From a virus: a stretch of 22,601 bases of DNA. Of the stretch, positions 1 to 8,139 are shown piece after piece; the stretch's first letter is position 1, and each line of letters begins with the position of its first letter. Below the pieces are notes generated by a model that saw only the letters and a list, made by a program, of their open reading frames with translations, was not told where the DNA came from and ran no database searches. Where the stretch lies: the IMG/VR virus record IMGVR_UViG_3300044643_000642, positions 1-22,601 of that record. One strand, given 5' to 3'. Made by a program: the position numbers and the translations under genes.

Positions 1-1611
1 GCTGCCGGTGAGTGACTTCGAGGAGATGGCCGTGTTGTAATTCGAGCCCGTGACGGCCGATGGCTGCTGACTAGCCAGCGTGCCTTCGATGAAGAGCTGC
101 AGCTTGCCGGTGGTCGAGTTCGGAACGAGTATCCCGCCGCACCCCTGCCGGACGCCGCGGATCACGTCGGCCGCGCTCCGCCGCTGGCGAAGGACGAGGG
201 AGCACGCATAGCGCGCGTGAGAGGTGGACGCGCCGTATTGGTCGGTGTATGTGACTGTGGCCGCGCAGATCGCCGCCGCGTCAATAAAACTCTGGAGGTC
301 GAGTTCCGCGTAGCCAACGCCCGCCCAGGTGAGGAGGTCCATCAGCACCCACGCGGGGTTATCGGTGTAGGTCTTTGAGTAGGTGGAAACGTCGGCATAG
401 ACGCGCAGTTTCGGCCCCTGCACCAGCACGCGGACGCGCGGGGTTGAGGTTGATTCAGCCAGACGGCGAGGGACCACGCAGAGAATCGCGCACATCGAGC
501 CGTAGGGGTCGCCGTTGCCATTCCAAGGGGTGTCAAGGTTTGGCGCGCCGTCACGGTCGCCGCGGTTGATGACGTTGTAACGCATCAGCGGGTCACGGAC
601 GATGTAATTAGTTCCGCCTGTGATGTCGGTGGCCGGCTGGAGTTCGGTATCGTTGACGACCACGCGCAGGATGCTTTGTGCTTCCCCGAGGCAGACAATC
701 GCCTCGAAGCGCGTCGAGTTACCGTCGCCCTGCGGCTGGATCACAACCGCGTCTACCCACGCGGTCCCGTAGACCATGGGAATCGGGTTGCCGTAGCGGG
801 CTTCGTTCGGATTATTGGCAATATCGATCCAATTGCCGGAGGTATACTCGCGTGAACGTCCGCCCGTTGCGCCCTCGTATTGCACACCGCCGAAGCGCCC
901 GGTGACGCGAGAGGATGAGTCTTGCTTGTACATACCGCGCGCTTCGCAGGCGGCCTTGGTGTAGTCGCAGGAGGTGTAGGAGGTCACGCCGCTGGAGTAG
1001 TTACCCCGCGCGTTGCCGCCGCTGGCGTCGGGCGAGTACCCGCATTCGTAGCTGATATCGTCCGCGTTATCCGCCGCCGCCTGTCGCTTCGTGGATGTCG
1101 TCGGGAAGATCCACGGGCAGCGCCGTTGCAACGGCACAGGCGGGAGCATTCGCCGCTGGAGGTTCAGCTTATTGATGGCGGAGACGGTAATGGTTTCGGC
1201 GTCGCACTGGGCGGGGTCACAGATGCCACGGAAACGGAGAATGGAGTCGCTGGAGAACGTGAAAGAGTCAGCGTCCCAAAACACAAAAACAAGATCCAAG
1301 GTGGCGCCGGAGAATCCATACACGTCCTCGTAACTCGTTTTTAGTGCTTTGTCCGCATCGGCCAGGGTAAGCGAAACGCGCGGAATGATGTCGATGCCGC
1401 CAGCGTCGTACCCCTGAACCGCGCTGATGTCCTGCGAAATAATGCGCCCGATGTAGTTGTTGCCGCCGTACTGATACCCGCCCTCCGCCGTGTTCAGCGG
1501 ATGCGTGCAGGCGCGGTAAACCGTCCCGCCGTTAAACGTGATCGTGGCGAGTAGGAGCGGCTGATAAGACTGCTGTGCGTCTTTCGCCGATGCTATGTCA
1601 GTGAGCGCCAC
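1..1611 (-). CDS. Tail tip / baseplate hub protein, gpL-type Fe-S domain fused to gpJ-like hub (partial, runs off left edge)
   Basis: This is an open frame of 537 codons with no stop before the left edge, so the C-terminus is missing. The start is GTG at 1611, directly after the upstream TAA, with AGGA about 10 bases before it. Residues 1-160 look like the N-terminal part of phage minor tail proteins next to the tape measure. Residues 165-240 carry four cysteines (C165 in RCPW, C190 in ECGY, C215 in SCDY, C222 in AACE) followed by FGG. This matches the pattern of the C-terminal domain of lambda gpL, which binds an iron-sulfur cluster. From about residue 260 the protein resembles the start of gpJ-like tail-tip hubs (NPIPMVYG, then a WVLMDLLTWAGVG stretch). 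I infer a single protein doing the jobs of gpL and gpJ, placed at the distal end of the tail tube. The domain assignment is by eye. Confidence 0.75.
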   Translation of the reverse strand, partial: MALTDIASAKDAQQSYQPLLLATITFNGGTVYRACTHPLNTAEGGYQYGGNNYIGRIISQDISAVQGYDAGGIDIIPRVSLTLADADKALKTSYEDVYGFSGATLDLVFVFWDADSFTFSSDSILRFRGICDPAQCDAETITVSAINKLNLQRRMLPPVPLQRRCPWIFPTTSTKRQAAADNADDISYECGYSPDASGGNARGNYSSGVTSYTSCDYTKAACEARGMYKQDSSSRVTGRFGGVQYEGATGGRSREYTSGNWIDIANNPNEARYGNPIPMVYGTAWVDAVVIQPQGDGNSTRFEAIVCLGEAQSILRVVVNDTELQPATDITGGTNYIVRDPLMRYNVINRGDRDGAPNLDTPWNGNGDPYGSMCAILCVVPRRLAESTSTPRVRVLVQGPKLRVYADVSTYSKTYTDNPAWVLMDLLTWAGVGYAELDLQSFIDAAAICAATVTYTDQYGASTSHARYACSLVLRQRRSAADVIRGVRQGCGGILVPNSTTGKLQLFIEGTLASQQPSAVTGSNYNTAISSKSLTGS

Positions 1612-1965
1612 TTATTTGTATTCCTGGATGGAGACGGAAACGCGGTTTTCGTTCAGTTGGACCTGTTGGACCGTCAGCGAATCCTGATCGAATCGGCACT
1701 TGCTCGTAGTCGCGCCGGTGTCCGGGTCGGTGAAGTCGAATTCCTCGTAGTTGCCCTTGCGCGCGTCCCAAAAGGTTTGGAGCGTGGCGAGGTCGGCATC
1801 GGACAGGTTGAACGAAATCTCCCACCGCTTCAGCCCCGCGGCGAGGAGGTTGTAACTGTACTGGTAGCCGTGCGGTTGCCGGTTGGTGACGTTCCAGAAT
1901 TCCTGCTCTTGGGTATAGGGCAAGTGGACGGATTCGCCGCCCGCGAATGTGGGGAAGGATGGCAT
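1612..1965 (-). CDS. Minor tail protein, gpM-like, second paralog
   Basis: The protein has 117 residues and starts at an ATG that directly follows the TAA of the upstream gene. It has the pattern of small tail-tip proteins that follow the tape measure: a central amphipathic segment with WEISFNLSDADLATLQTFWDARKG, then FDFTDPDTG and a CRFDQDSL strand. Lambda gpM occupies the same position, between H and L. It shares length, layout and the motif order (strand, D..D helix, FF/FW, KG, F-D) with the gene just upstream, so the two look like an old tandem duplication. It probably joins the tape measure end to the gpL-like protein. The family assignment rests on position and weak pattern similarity. 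Confidence 0.75.
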   Translation of the reverse strand: MPSFPTFAGGESVHLPYTQEQEFWNVTNRQPHGYQYSYNLLAAGLKRWEISFNLSDADLATLQTFWDARKGNYEEFDFTDPDTGATTSKCRFDQDSLTVQQVQLNENRVSVSIQEYK

Positions 1966-2319
1966 TTAGTTCTTCCGCGTCTGAACCAGCCGAATCGTTA
2001 GCGACCATGCGCCGTTCTCGCCCTGCGTTGCGCTGATCTTGTCATCGGCGAAGGCCATATAGCTGTAGGTGGTCGAACTGATAACCAGATCCCACGTAGC
2101 ATCAAACGAGCCCTTGCACGTCTCGAAAAAGTCAACGATGGCGTCTTTTTCGTCCGTCGTGATTTGGTCGAGTGCGAGGGTGAACGATTGCAGCCCAGCC
2201 GCCTGCCGGAACCGCTGCTCCGTGCCGTCCGTGAACTTCAGGATACCCACTGGATAGCGTTTTGCCGTGGTCAGCGGGTAGAGAGCGGAGACGCCGGCAA
2301 ACGGGGTAGGGAAGGCCAT
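1966..2319 (-). CDS. Minor tail protein, gpM-like, first paralog
   Basis: The protein has 117 residues. Its ATG overlaps the tape measure stop by one base (TAATG), so translation is probably coupled. The segment LALDQITTDEKDAIVDFFETCKGSFDATWDL lines up with the same region of the next gene downstream, which is also 117 residues. Lambda has a single gpM here. A second copy suggests that a ring or adaptor at the tail tip is built from two related subunits, or that one copy took a new role. The function is inferred from position between the tape measure and tail-tip genes. No catalytic motif is visible. Confidence 0.75.
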   Translation of the reverse strand: MAFPTPFAGVSALYPLTTAKRYPVGILKFTDGTEQRFRQAAGLQSFTLALDQITTDEKDAIVDFFETCKGSFDATWDLVISSTTYSYMAFADDKISATQGENGAWSLTIRLVQTRKN

Positions 2320-5072
2320 TACGCCGCCCCTACGGCTTCCTGCATCGCCCGGTTGACCCCGTGGCCTTCGTAGATCGCCATACGGAGCGCGTCCGCAATG
2401 GATTCGCGGGAGTCTACGATTGACCGGGAATCGAGCGCGGAGATGTTGACCGTGATCTCCCGTAGCCCGCCCAGCTTGTTCGTGTCGTAGGACCGTCCGA
2501 GCCGGTCCATGGAATAGGACATTGAGTCGGCTTCGTCGTAGTACGCATCGGTCAGACGCTGATTGATTTGCGCGTCGCGCTTTTTCTTCGGGTCGCCCAA
2601 GATCATGGCGATACCCTGGAGGCCAAGCGCCACGCCAGCGAGAATAGGCGCCGCAGGGCCGGAAACGCCCGACAGCGCGAGAATCGACCCAGCCGCGCCC
2701 GCGAGTGCCGCCGTCCCATTTAACGCGCCCTGCGCGCCGCCTGCTTTGAATTGCGTGTATGCGCCAATGGCCCCGCCTGCTACCGCTCCGGCAATGCCGA
2801 CGCCACGCGCGGTTTTCGAGAGCCCGTCGCCAAGCGGAACCACTGCGCCGCCTTCGGTTGTGCCGAGACCGATGAAGCCGGGGGCGGGAGTGACCGTGGA
2901 TTTCGGCGCAGCGGAGAATACCATCGGATTCGACGCGCTGGCACCGCTGAACACGCCAGGGGCGCCAATGAGATCGCCAAGGAAGCCACTAGCCGGTCCC
3001 AGCGCGCGCATGGCGTTGAACCCGTTCGGCCCTGATACCTGGAAGCCGCCAGTCGCCTGCCGCTCAATGGCTTCCGTATTGCGGTCGGTGGCAAGCGTGT
3101 TCTTGTCGATGGGCGTGGCGTTCGCCGGGTCCAGTAACGTTCCCTGTAGGAGCCCGCCGAGGCCCGAGGCCGCGCCGATGCGCCCGAGGGTGCCTTGGAC
3201 GCGCTGGAAGGTGCCCGTAAGGGCATTCGTGCCGACTTGGTTGAGGAGTCGGCTGCCCTGCTGGCGGAAAAAGTCTTGCGGCCGCCCGTCCTGTAGGGAG
3301 CCGACGAAATCAGAGGCGAGCCCGCGGGCTTCGTCGCGCCGCTGCCGCTGGAGGTTCAGGATTGACAGCGTGCGCTCCTCTTCGATCTGGAGACGCCGTT
3401 GGTTGAGGTCGAAGACTTCGGTGCCGTAGTCGAGTTCCTGCTGGAGCCCGGCTTTCTTCAGATCGTAAATCTTTTGGATCGCCGCCAGTTCGCCGCCCGG
3501 CCCGGTGAGCATTTCGATTTTGCGTTCCTGGAACTGAACGAACGAGCGGGCGAAGGAGGCATTCAGTTCGCGTTCGCGCTGGTCTTTCTGCCGCTGGAGT
3601 TCGGCTGAGGTTGCCGCCCGATCCGCTCCCGGGTTGCTGGAGTCGAAGGCATTGCGGTCGGCTTGCGTGGAAACAAATTCGGGGAGGTCGGGCAGCGAAG
3701 TAGCGCGGCCACGGAGGGACGGAACGCGGCCGACTGTGATCCCAGCGCCGATGTTGGCGTTGATGAGATCGGACGAGTTGACGACCAGCTCGGCGCCGGC
3801 ACGGGCTTTTTGCAGAAACTCGATTTGCTTGTTGAGCGCCAACTGCTCCGCCGTGATACGGGAAAGTTCTTTGCTCTGCAGTTCAAACGCCGATTTGCTC
3901 AGTGAGCCGGAAGCCAGCGAGGAAGCGATACCAGCCCGCTCCTTCCCGAGTTGTTCTAAACGCGCCTTGATGCCGTCTTCGCCGCCAAGCTGGCCGCGGC
4001 GGAACCGATCGGACATCGCGGCACCGGCAGTGAGCCCACCGGTATCTAGTCCCGGCACGGATGGCGCAAGGCGTGATAGTGCCGCCCCGCCGTCGAGAGT
4101 CGGGAACATTTTCGCCAGGACTTCATTTTCGGCGTCTTGCGCGCCCTTGGAAAATGCCGATCCCGGCAGTGCGGAGGTATCGCCCGCAGCAAGGCGGGAC
4201 ACGCGGAGAAGTATCGGCACAATCACCGGCGCAATCTTCTCCGCCAGCTTGCCCTTGATGATCTCCCATTGCAGATCAAATGTCCGCAATTGCTTATTGC
4301 TATCGTCCAGCGCCTTCAGCAGCCCTTCGCGCGTGCCGAATCCAAGTTGCTCGGCAAGCTGATTGGCTTCCCGATATCCAACAAGTAACGGCTGCACGTT
4401 CTTCGCCGCGTCCTCGCCGCCAAGCACCCGCGAGAGGTTCACGCGCTGCGTGGTGTCCTGGACCTTCGAGAGCGCGTCGAATGTCTCCAAGAGCACGTCA
4501 TTCAACTGCCGTGTCTGCCCGGTTGACGTATAGGCGGATACGCCCAGTTGCTTCAGGAGTTGCCGCGTCTGGTCGCCCTGCCCGCCCGTGTCCTTCAGCG
4601 CAACGGACAAATCGAGCGCAGCTTCTTTCAGGTTGCGGATATCGAACCCGGTCAGGTTCGCCGCCGCCCGCAGTTTGTCCGCCTGGTTGATCGTTAACCC
4701 GGTGGACAGGGAGAGGGACTTGATTTCCAACGCGGCTTCGCCAGCGCCGCGCACGAACGCATCAAACCCGGCCGCCGCCGTCTTGACCGCGGCATATACG
4801 CCTAGCGCGGCCGTAGCGTAGCGGCCGAGGCCAGCGGCGCCGTCGTTGGTCGCCTTTGACGCGCCGCCCAGCGAGGACTCCGAGTCCTGCTTCATGCGCT
4901 TCATGGCGTCCGAATAGCGGACCTGATTCTTTACCGCATCGTCCGCCATTTTCTTGTTGGCGCGGGCGAGTTCGTCGCCCAGTTTGTTGACGGTTGCGGA
5001 CAGGCGCGCGAGTTCCGCATCGCCTCGCGCTTGGGCTTCGACGACGAGTTGAAATCGTTGAGTAGCGGCCAT
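2319..5072 (-). CDS. Tail tape measure protein
   Basis: At 917 residues this is the largest gene in the window, lying directly after the tail assembly chaperone pair, which is the classical tape measure position. Its ATG abuts the TAA of the frameshifted chaperone extension. Residues 1-90 are charged and probably coiled-coil. A helical region with KLAEKIAPVIVPILLRV follows near residue 285. Long charged helices lie around 490-590. A Gly/Ala-rich hydrophobic stretch (about 750-820, including SILALSGVSGPAAPILAGVAL) resembles the membrane-active segment of many tape measures. The C-terminus, with ALDSRSIVDSRESIADALRMAI, is typical of the family. At the usual 0.15 nm per residue it would set a tail of about 137 nm. 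No peptidase or lysozyme motif was seen. Confidence 0.93.
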   Translation of the reverse strand: MAATQRFQLVVEAQARGDAELARLSATVNKLGDELARANKKMADDAVKNQVRYSDAMKRMKQDSESSLGGASKATNDGAAGLGRYATAALGVYAAVKTAAAGFDAFVRGAGEAALEIKSLSLSTGLTINQADKLRAAANLTGFDIRNLKEAALDLSVALKDTGGQGDQTRQLLKQLGVSAYTSTGQTRQLNDVLLETFDALSKVQDTTQRVNLSRVLGGEDAAKNVQPLLVGYREANQLAEQLGFGTREGLLKALDDSNKQLRTFDLQWEIIKGKLAEKIAPVIVPILLRVSRLAAGDTSALPGSAFSKGAQDAENEVLAKMFPTLDGGAALSRLAPSVPGLDTGGLTAGAAMSDRFRRGQLGGEDGIKARLEQLGKERAGIASSLASGSLSKSAFELQSKELSRITAEQLALNKQIEFLQKARAGAELVVNSSDLINANIGAGITVGRVPSLRGRATSLPDLPEFVSTQADRNAFDSSNPGADRAATSAELQRQKDQRERELNASFARSFVQFQERKIEMLTGPGGELAAIQKIYDLKKAGLQQELDYGTEVFDLNQRRLQIEEERTLSILNLQRQRRDEARGLASDFVGSLQDGRPQDFFRQQGSRLLNQVGTNALTGTFQRVQGTLGRIGAASGLGGLLQGTLLDPANATPIDKNTLATDRNTEAIERQATGGFQVSGPNGFNAMRALGPASGFLGDLIGAPGVFSGASASNPMVFSAAPKSTVTPAPGFIGLGTTEGGAVVPLGDGLSKTARGVGIAGAVAGGAIGAYTQFKAGGAQGALNGTAALAGAAGSILALSGVSGPAAPILAGVALGLQGIAMILGDPKKKRDAQINQRLTDAYYDEADSMSYSMDRLGRSYDTNKLGGLREITVNISALDSRSIVDSRESIADALRMAIYEGHGVNRAMQEAVGAA

Positions 5073-5929
5073 TTATTTCGCGTCCATCTCCGTCCGGTCC
5101 CAATCCGCCCGCGCGCTGGCGACCGCTACCAAGGCATCGGTCCACCATGCGGGCCATTTCCCCGAATCAGGGCCAAAAAGCGTTGCTCCGGTGTCTCGCG
5201 TCGCTACTGTGTGGGTGTTGACGAGTTCAAGAATCCAGACGCTCTCAGGCGTGATGTACGAGGTTGGGCATTCGGAATTCCGATACCCTTGGACTTCCTT
5301 CTCCTTCGCCCGTGGTGTCCAGCACGGAGTGCGCCCGATCTGTATGAGTTCGGGGAAGTGGCGGCAGTTGCGCATTAGGTAGAGCCGCTTGCGCTTGCAT
5401 TGGCCGCATTGTAGATCGGCGTTGGACCATCCGCCCGAACGGGCGAACAGCCACGCCGTCGCTAGTTTTTTGCCTCGTCCTCGGTCAACCCGGAGCCGCG
5501 CACGCACGCCGTGTAAACCTCTTCGATCAGGTCGTCGGGAGCGCCGGACAGCAGGTCTTCCACACTTGGCATAGACACGCCGTCCAACTCTAGACCTTCG
5601 ACGCTGATAAACCCGGCGCGAATGGCGTTGGGCAACATGAAGCGCTCGTAGATATGCTGGGCCTTCTCGTCCATTTCCAGGATAGCCAGCCGCTTATCAA
5701 CGGGCAGCGCGTTCACGCGCGCGTTGCGCTCTTCGATGGTGCCATCTTCGCCAGCCAGCGCCTTCCATTGCGTAGCGCGTTCGGCGGTGAGGCGGCTGTA
5801 CTCCAGGCGGTAGGGCGCAATAGCCGCGTCCCGTTCCGCCCGTCGCATTGCGTTCAGGTTGCGGACGGTGAAGGTCACGCCCGGATATTTTTTCGACGCT
5901 TCAGTGAATTTGGATTTGAGCGAGTGCAT
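5073..5929 (-). CDS. Tail assembly chaperone, -1 frameshift fusion product (gpGT-like)
   Basis: This is the predicted long product made when ribosomes slip -1 at the A_AAA_AAC heptamer just before the stop of the short chaperone. The 155 zero-frame residues would continue with 130 residues (beginning LATAWLFARSGGW) for about 285 in total, ending at a TAA that abuts the tape measure ATG. The extension frame has no convincing start of its own: its first codons are an out-of-frame reading of the short chaperone's end. Lambda makes gpG and gpGT in the same way at the same place. The extension has four cysteines, beginning CGQC and followed by single cysteines in RNC and TPC, so it may bind zinc. 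Its expected role is to recruit tail tube subunits to the tape measure. It should be absent from mature virions. Confidence 0.8.
5430..5447 (-). other. Hairpin downstream of the frameshift site
   Basis: On the minus strand UUCGCCC GUUC GGGCGGA can form a 7-bp stem (one G-U pair) with a 4-base loop, starting about 17 bases after the slippery heptamer. That is somewhat farther than the usual 5-9 base spacer, so it may be a weak stimulator or part of a larger fold. Confidence 0.45.
5462..5929 (-). CDS. Tail assembly chaperone, short form (gpG-like)
   Basis: The protein has 155 residues and lies between the tail tube gene (4 bases away) and the tape measure. It is mostly helical and charged, ending SGLTEDEAKN. 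No enzyme motif is visible. Position, size and the slippery sequence at its last codons identify it as the gpG-type chaperone that coats the tape measure during tail assembly. The stop TAG at 5464-5462 follows directly after the slippery heptamer, so normal termination gives this form and slippage gives the longer one. No clear Shine-Dalgarno precedes its ATG, and coupling to the tube gene is possible. Confidence 0.85.
   Translation of the reverse strand: MHSLKSKFTEASKKYPGVTFTVRNLNAMRRAERDAAIAPYRLEYSRLTAERATQWKALAGEDGTIEERNARVNALPVDKRLAILEMDEKAQHIYERFMLPNAIRAGFISVEGLELDGVSMPSVEDLLSGAPDDLIEEVYTACVRGSGLTEDEAKN
5465..5471 (-). promoter_or_regulatory. Programmed -1 ribosomal frameshift site (A_AAA_AAC)
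   Basis: In the zero frame the codons read GCA AAA AAC TAG, which gives the canonical X_XXY_YYZ heptamer A_AAA_AAC immediately before the stop. After a -1 slip both tRNAs re-pair on AAA AAA, and reading goes on as CTA GCG ACG in the open downstream frame. The zero-frame stop in the next codon should slow the ribosome on the slippery bases. Confidence 0.82.
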
Positions 5930-5933
5930 AAAC

Positions 5934-6962
5934 TTACGTGGCGACGTATTGGAGTTCGTCGCGGGAGCCGGCGGTGATCGACGCCACGCCGGAGAAATTC
6001 AAAATGTTCTCGGCGCCGGATTCATCACGGGACGCGCCATCGACGGAGACGCCGTTGATGTTGAACGTGTGGATATTCCCCGCGTCTTCTCCGATCACGA
6101 GCGACACATCGAACACGCCCAAGGTGCGGGCGAGGTAGCGCAGCGCGGCCTGTGCGCTGGTGTCCTCTTCGTAGAGCGAGAAGTTGACATTGACCGTTGC
6201 CACATCGGCAATCGGGACGCTCGGGTAGTAGCTTCCGTGTGCGTAGCGGATCGAGCGGGCAAAGTCACCGGAAATCGAGAATGAGCGGATTTGGAACGTC
6301 GAGACGCTGTTGATCGTGGCGGAGCCGGTGAATCCGAGAGCGGCTTGGGAGAGGAACGTAGGGGCGGATGGTTCGGTCGGCCACGAGGTCAAACCGCGCT
6401 TTTCCGCCGTCGTGAGGCTGGAAAAGTTCGGCTTGTCGATGACATCGACGCCGGGACCGCTGACGCGCAAAACAGATTCAGTTTCATCGCCGCCGCCGCT
6501 GATCTCGAAACCGCTTACCAGCCCGCCAACGAGAATCTCGTTCCAGATATTCGATCCGGCCGGATCACGGAAAACGTGCGCGGTCACGCCGATGCTGTTT
6601 TCTACAATGCCATAGGTCACCGAGACGCCCGAGCTCACGGTGCCAGCCGCGCCAAACATAGCCTTTAACAGCGGGTCCATGTCGGAGACGGTGCCCGCGG
6701 TGCCAGAGCCGCGCAACGGAACGGAGATGCCCCAGTTGCAGGTACGGCGCCCGCGGCGGTCAGCCTTGCGGCCGAGGCTTCCGGCGGCCACATTGGACGG
6801 GATACGGTTCGAGGTGGCGACGAGCGAGAGCCCGCCGCGCATGTACTCCAGGCCGTCAGCGGTGGCAACGGTAGCAGTGCCCGAGGAATTCGGGATCGTC
6901 GCCGCCCATGGGTCCGTAGCCTGGACAAACAGCCGCGCGTCGTTGGGGGAGAGTGTGCTCAT
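5934..6962 (-). CDS. Major tail tube protein
   Basis: The protein has 342 residues and occupies the lambda gpV position, between the tail terminator and the tail chaperone. It is rich in Gly, Ser, Thr and beta-branched residues, with few charges in clusters, as expected for a beta-sandwich tube subunit that hexamerises around the tape measure. The segment around residues 210-290 (ATINSVSTFQIRSFSISGDF, then VNVNFSLYEE) is typical of phage tail tube proteins. It is longer than lambda gpV (246 residues), so it may carry an extra surface domain. The ATG overlaps the stop of the upstream gene by four bases (ATGA). Confidence 0.82.
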   Translation of the reverse strand: MSTLSPNDARLFVQATDPWAATIPNSSGTATVATADGLEYMRGGLSLVATSNRIPSNVAAGSLGRKADRRGRRTCNWGISVPLRGSGTAGTVSDMDPLLKAMFGAAGTVSSGVSVTYGIVENSIGVTAHVFRDPAGSNIWNEILVGGLVSGFEISGGGDETESVLRVSGPGVDVIDKPNFSSLTTAEKRGLTSWPTEPSAPTFLSQAALGFTGSATINSVSTFQIRSFSISGDFARSIRYAHGSYYPSVPIADVATVNVNFSLYEEDTSAQAALRYLARTLGVFDVSLVIGEDAGNIHTFNINGVSVDGASRDESGAENILNFSGVASITAGSRDELQYVAT

Positions 6963-7507
6963 ACGTGAACCTCGAATTCAAGGGAGAATGTGATTGTTTG
7001 GGTGTGGCCGTCGCCAAGGTTTTGAACCGGCAAACGGTCCTCGCGGTATTGCGAATGCAGGACGTTGGAGGCGCGGAAATGCGTCCGGCCTTCCTTTAGC
7101 GCGGTGCTGAATGCGTCGGCCACGGCATCGGCGTACTTCTCGAAGTCGTTGGAAAAGTCAGGCTGATTGCTGCCGTAGTTCGGCGCGTCAAGTTGCTGGT
7201 AGCGGAGGTACATCACGACAGCCGCGCCAACGGTGCCCGAGAAGGTCTTACCGACGATCTTGTGTTTATCCTCAGCAAAGGTTGTGCAGATGACGGCGCC
7301 GGGAAACTCGAAGATTTGGGAGACGTCTACTTCTTCGTCGTCCAGATACCCGTAGGCGACGTTCTTGGAGTTCGCGCCGAATTCCAGGGAAAATGGCGTA
7401 ATGCCGTAGCTTTGCGATAGGCTGCCCAGTTGCGCGTTGAAGCCCGTGGTGCCATCGGAGAGCGCCGCAACGAGGGCGTCTCGTGTTGCTTTTCGGTAGT
7501 TTGCCAT
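6959..7507 (-). CDS. Tail terminator / minor tail protein (gpU-like position)
   Basis: The protein has 182 residues and lies immediately before the tail tube gene, where lambda has U, the hexameric protein that ends tail polymerisation and docks the tail to the head. The N-terminus (KATRDALVAALSDGTTGFNAQL) and the C-terminal beta segment (HTQTITFSLEFEVHV) fit that class of small alpha/beta proteins. I do not recognise a named family from the sequence, so the call rests mainly on position. It starts three bases after the preceding stop. Confidence 0.62.
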   Translation of the reverse strand: MANYRKATRDALVAALSDGTTGFNAQLGSLSQSYGITPFSLEFGANSKNVAYGYLDDEEVDVSQIFEFPGAVICTTFAEDKHKIVGKTFSGTVGAAVVMYLRYQQLDAPNYGSNQPDFSNDFEKYADAVADAFSTALKEGRTHFRASNVLHSQYREDRLPVQNLGDGHTQTITFSLEFEVHV

Positions 7508-7510
7508 GGA

Positions 7511-8020
7511 TTATGCGGCGCGGCCAAAATACGTTCGGCGGGCGGTGATAGTGGAGCGGGAGGTGGTTGCCGCGCGGGGTAGGTTGCGGCCTGTTCGGAT
7601 GGTCTGTTCGACGCCATCGGCGAATAGTTGCGTGGCGAGTTCGAGCATTTTAGCCTGGTCGCCGTTGGAGAAGCGGAGGAGGTCGGAGTGTACGCGGGCC
7701 TTCATGCGCCCCAGGCGCGTGCCGGCGTCCGCAATGGCTTGCCGGTCGTCGGAGTAGCGCGGCTTGATTTCGTCCAACAGCGCGCCGGTGAGGTTCATAT
7801 CTCGGACAGCCCGGCGCCCGGTCTTCTTCGACTTAAAGCGCGCATAGCGCTTTTTGAGCGGCTTCGTCGGCCCGTCGTCTTCTGAAACGCCTTTCGCCAG
7901 GCGCGCCTTCATTGCCTTGATCCCGGCATCTAAAATGCGGAGGTTGTGGAATTTTCGGAAGCCGAACCCGACGAGTCGCACGTTAACGCCGTTGTATTTG
8001 ATGCGGATGTCGGGGATCAT
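7511..8020 (-). CDS. Head-tail / tail completion protein (gpZ or HK97 gp10-like)
   Basis: The protein has 169 residues and is very basic. It holds the segment MKARLAKGVSEDDGPTKPL, then KKTGRRAVRDMNLTGALLDEI and a C-terminal helix, which is the usual pattern of tail completion proteins (gpZ, HK97 gp10 and virion morphogenesis relatives), where a plate-like PLKK segment is followed by LTG. The Arg/Thr-rich tail after residue 145 has low complexity. Its ATG overlaps the stop of the 40-residue ORF upstream by four bases. It probably acts at the tail's head-proximal end. Confidence 0.7.
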   Translation of the reverse strand: MIPDIRIKYNGVNVRLVGFGFRKFHNLRILDAGIKAMKARLAKGVSEDDGPTKPLKKRYARFKSKKTGRRAVRDMNLTGALLDEIKPRYSDDRQAIADAGTRLGRMKARVHSDLLRFSNGDQAKMLELATQLFADGVEQTIRTGRNLPRAATTSRSTITARRTYFGRAA

Positions 8021-8139
8021 TTCAGGAGCTTAGCGGCGAGTTTGGCGATAGCTTCGGTGAGCGACTTGCTGGCAATGGCCGGCGCGTTAGCAATAGACTT
8101 CGCGGCCAAATACCGGCAGTAATCGCAATGGCAGGTCAT
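8017..8139 (-). CDS. Small 40-residue protein with a Cys/His N-terminus
   Basis: This small ORF encodes 40 residues, starting MTCHCDYCRYL and ending AKLLK. It is coupled on both sides by four-base ATGA overlaps, to the gene ending at 8136 and to the gene starting at 8020, which strongly suggests that it is translated. The N-terminus holds C3, H4, C5 and C8, enough to bind a metal. The remainder is a probable amphipathic helix rich in Ala, Lys, Ile and Leu. I do not recognise it. Its place among the head-tail connector genes suggests an assembly role, but this is only inference. Confidence 0.62.
   Translation of the reverse strand: MTCHCDYCRYLAAKSIANAPAIASKSLTEAIAKLAAKLLK

Noticed and set aside
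5073-5507. Independent 144-residue gene after the tail chaperone
   Set aside because: Its first codons read the end of the short chaperone out of frame. The slippery heptamer at the join explains the frame better as a -1 extension.
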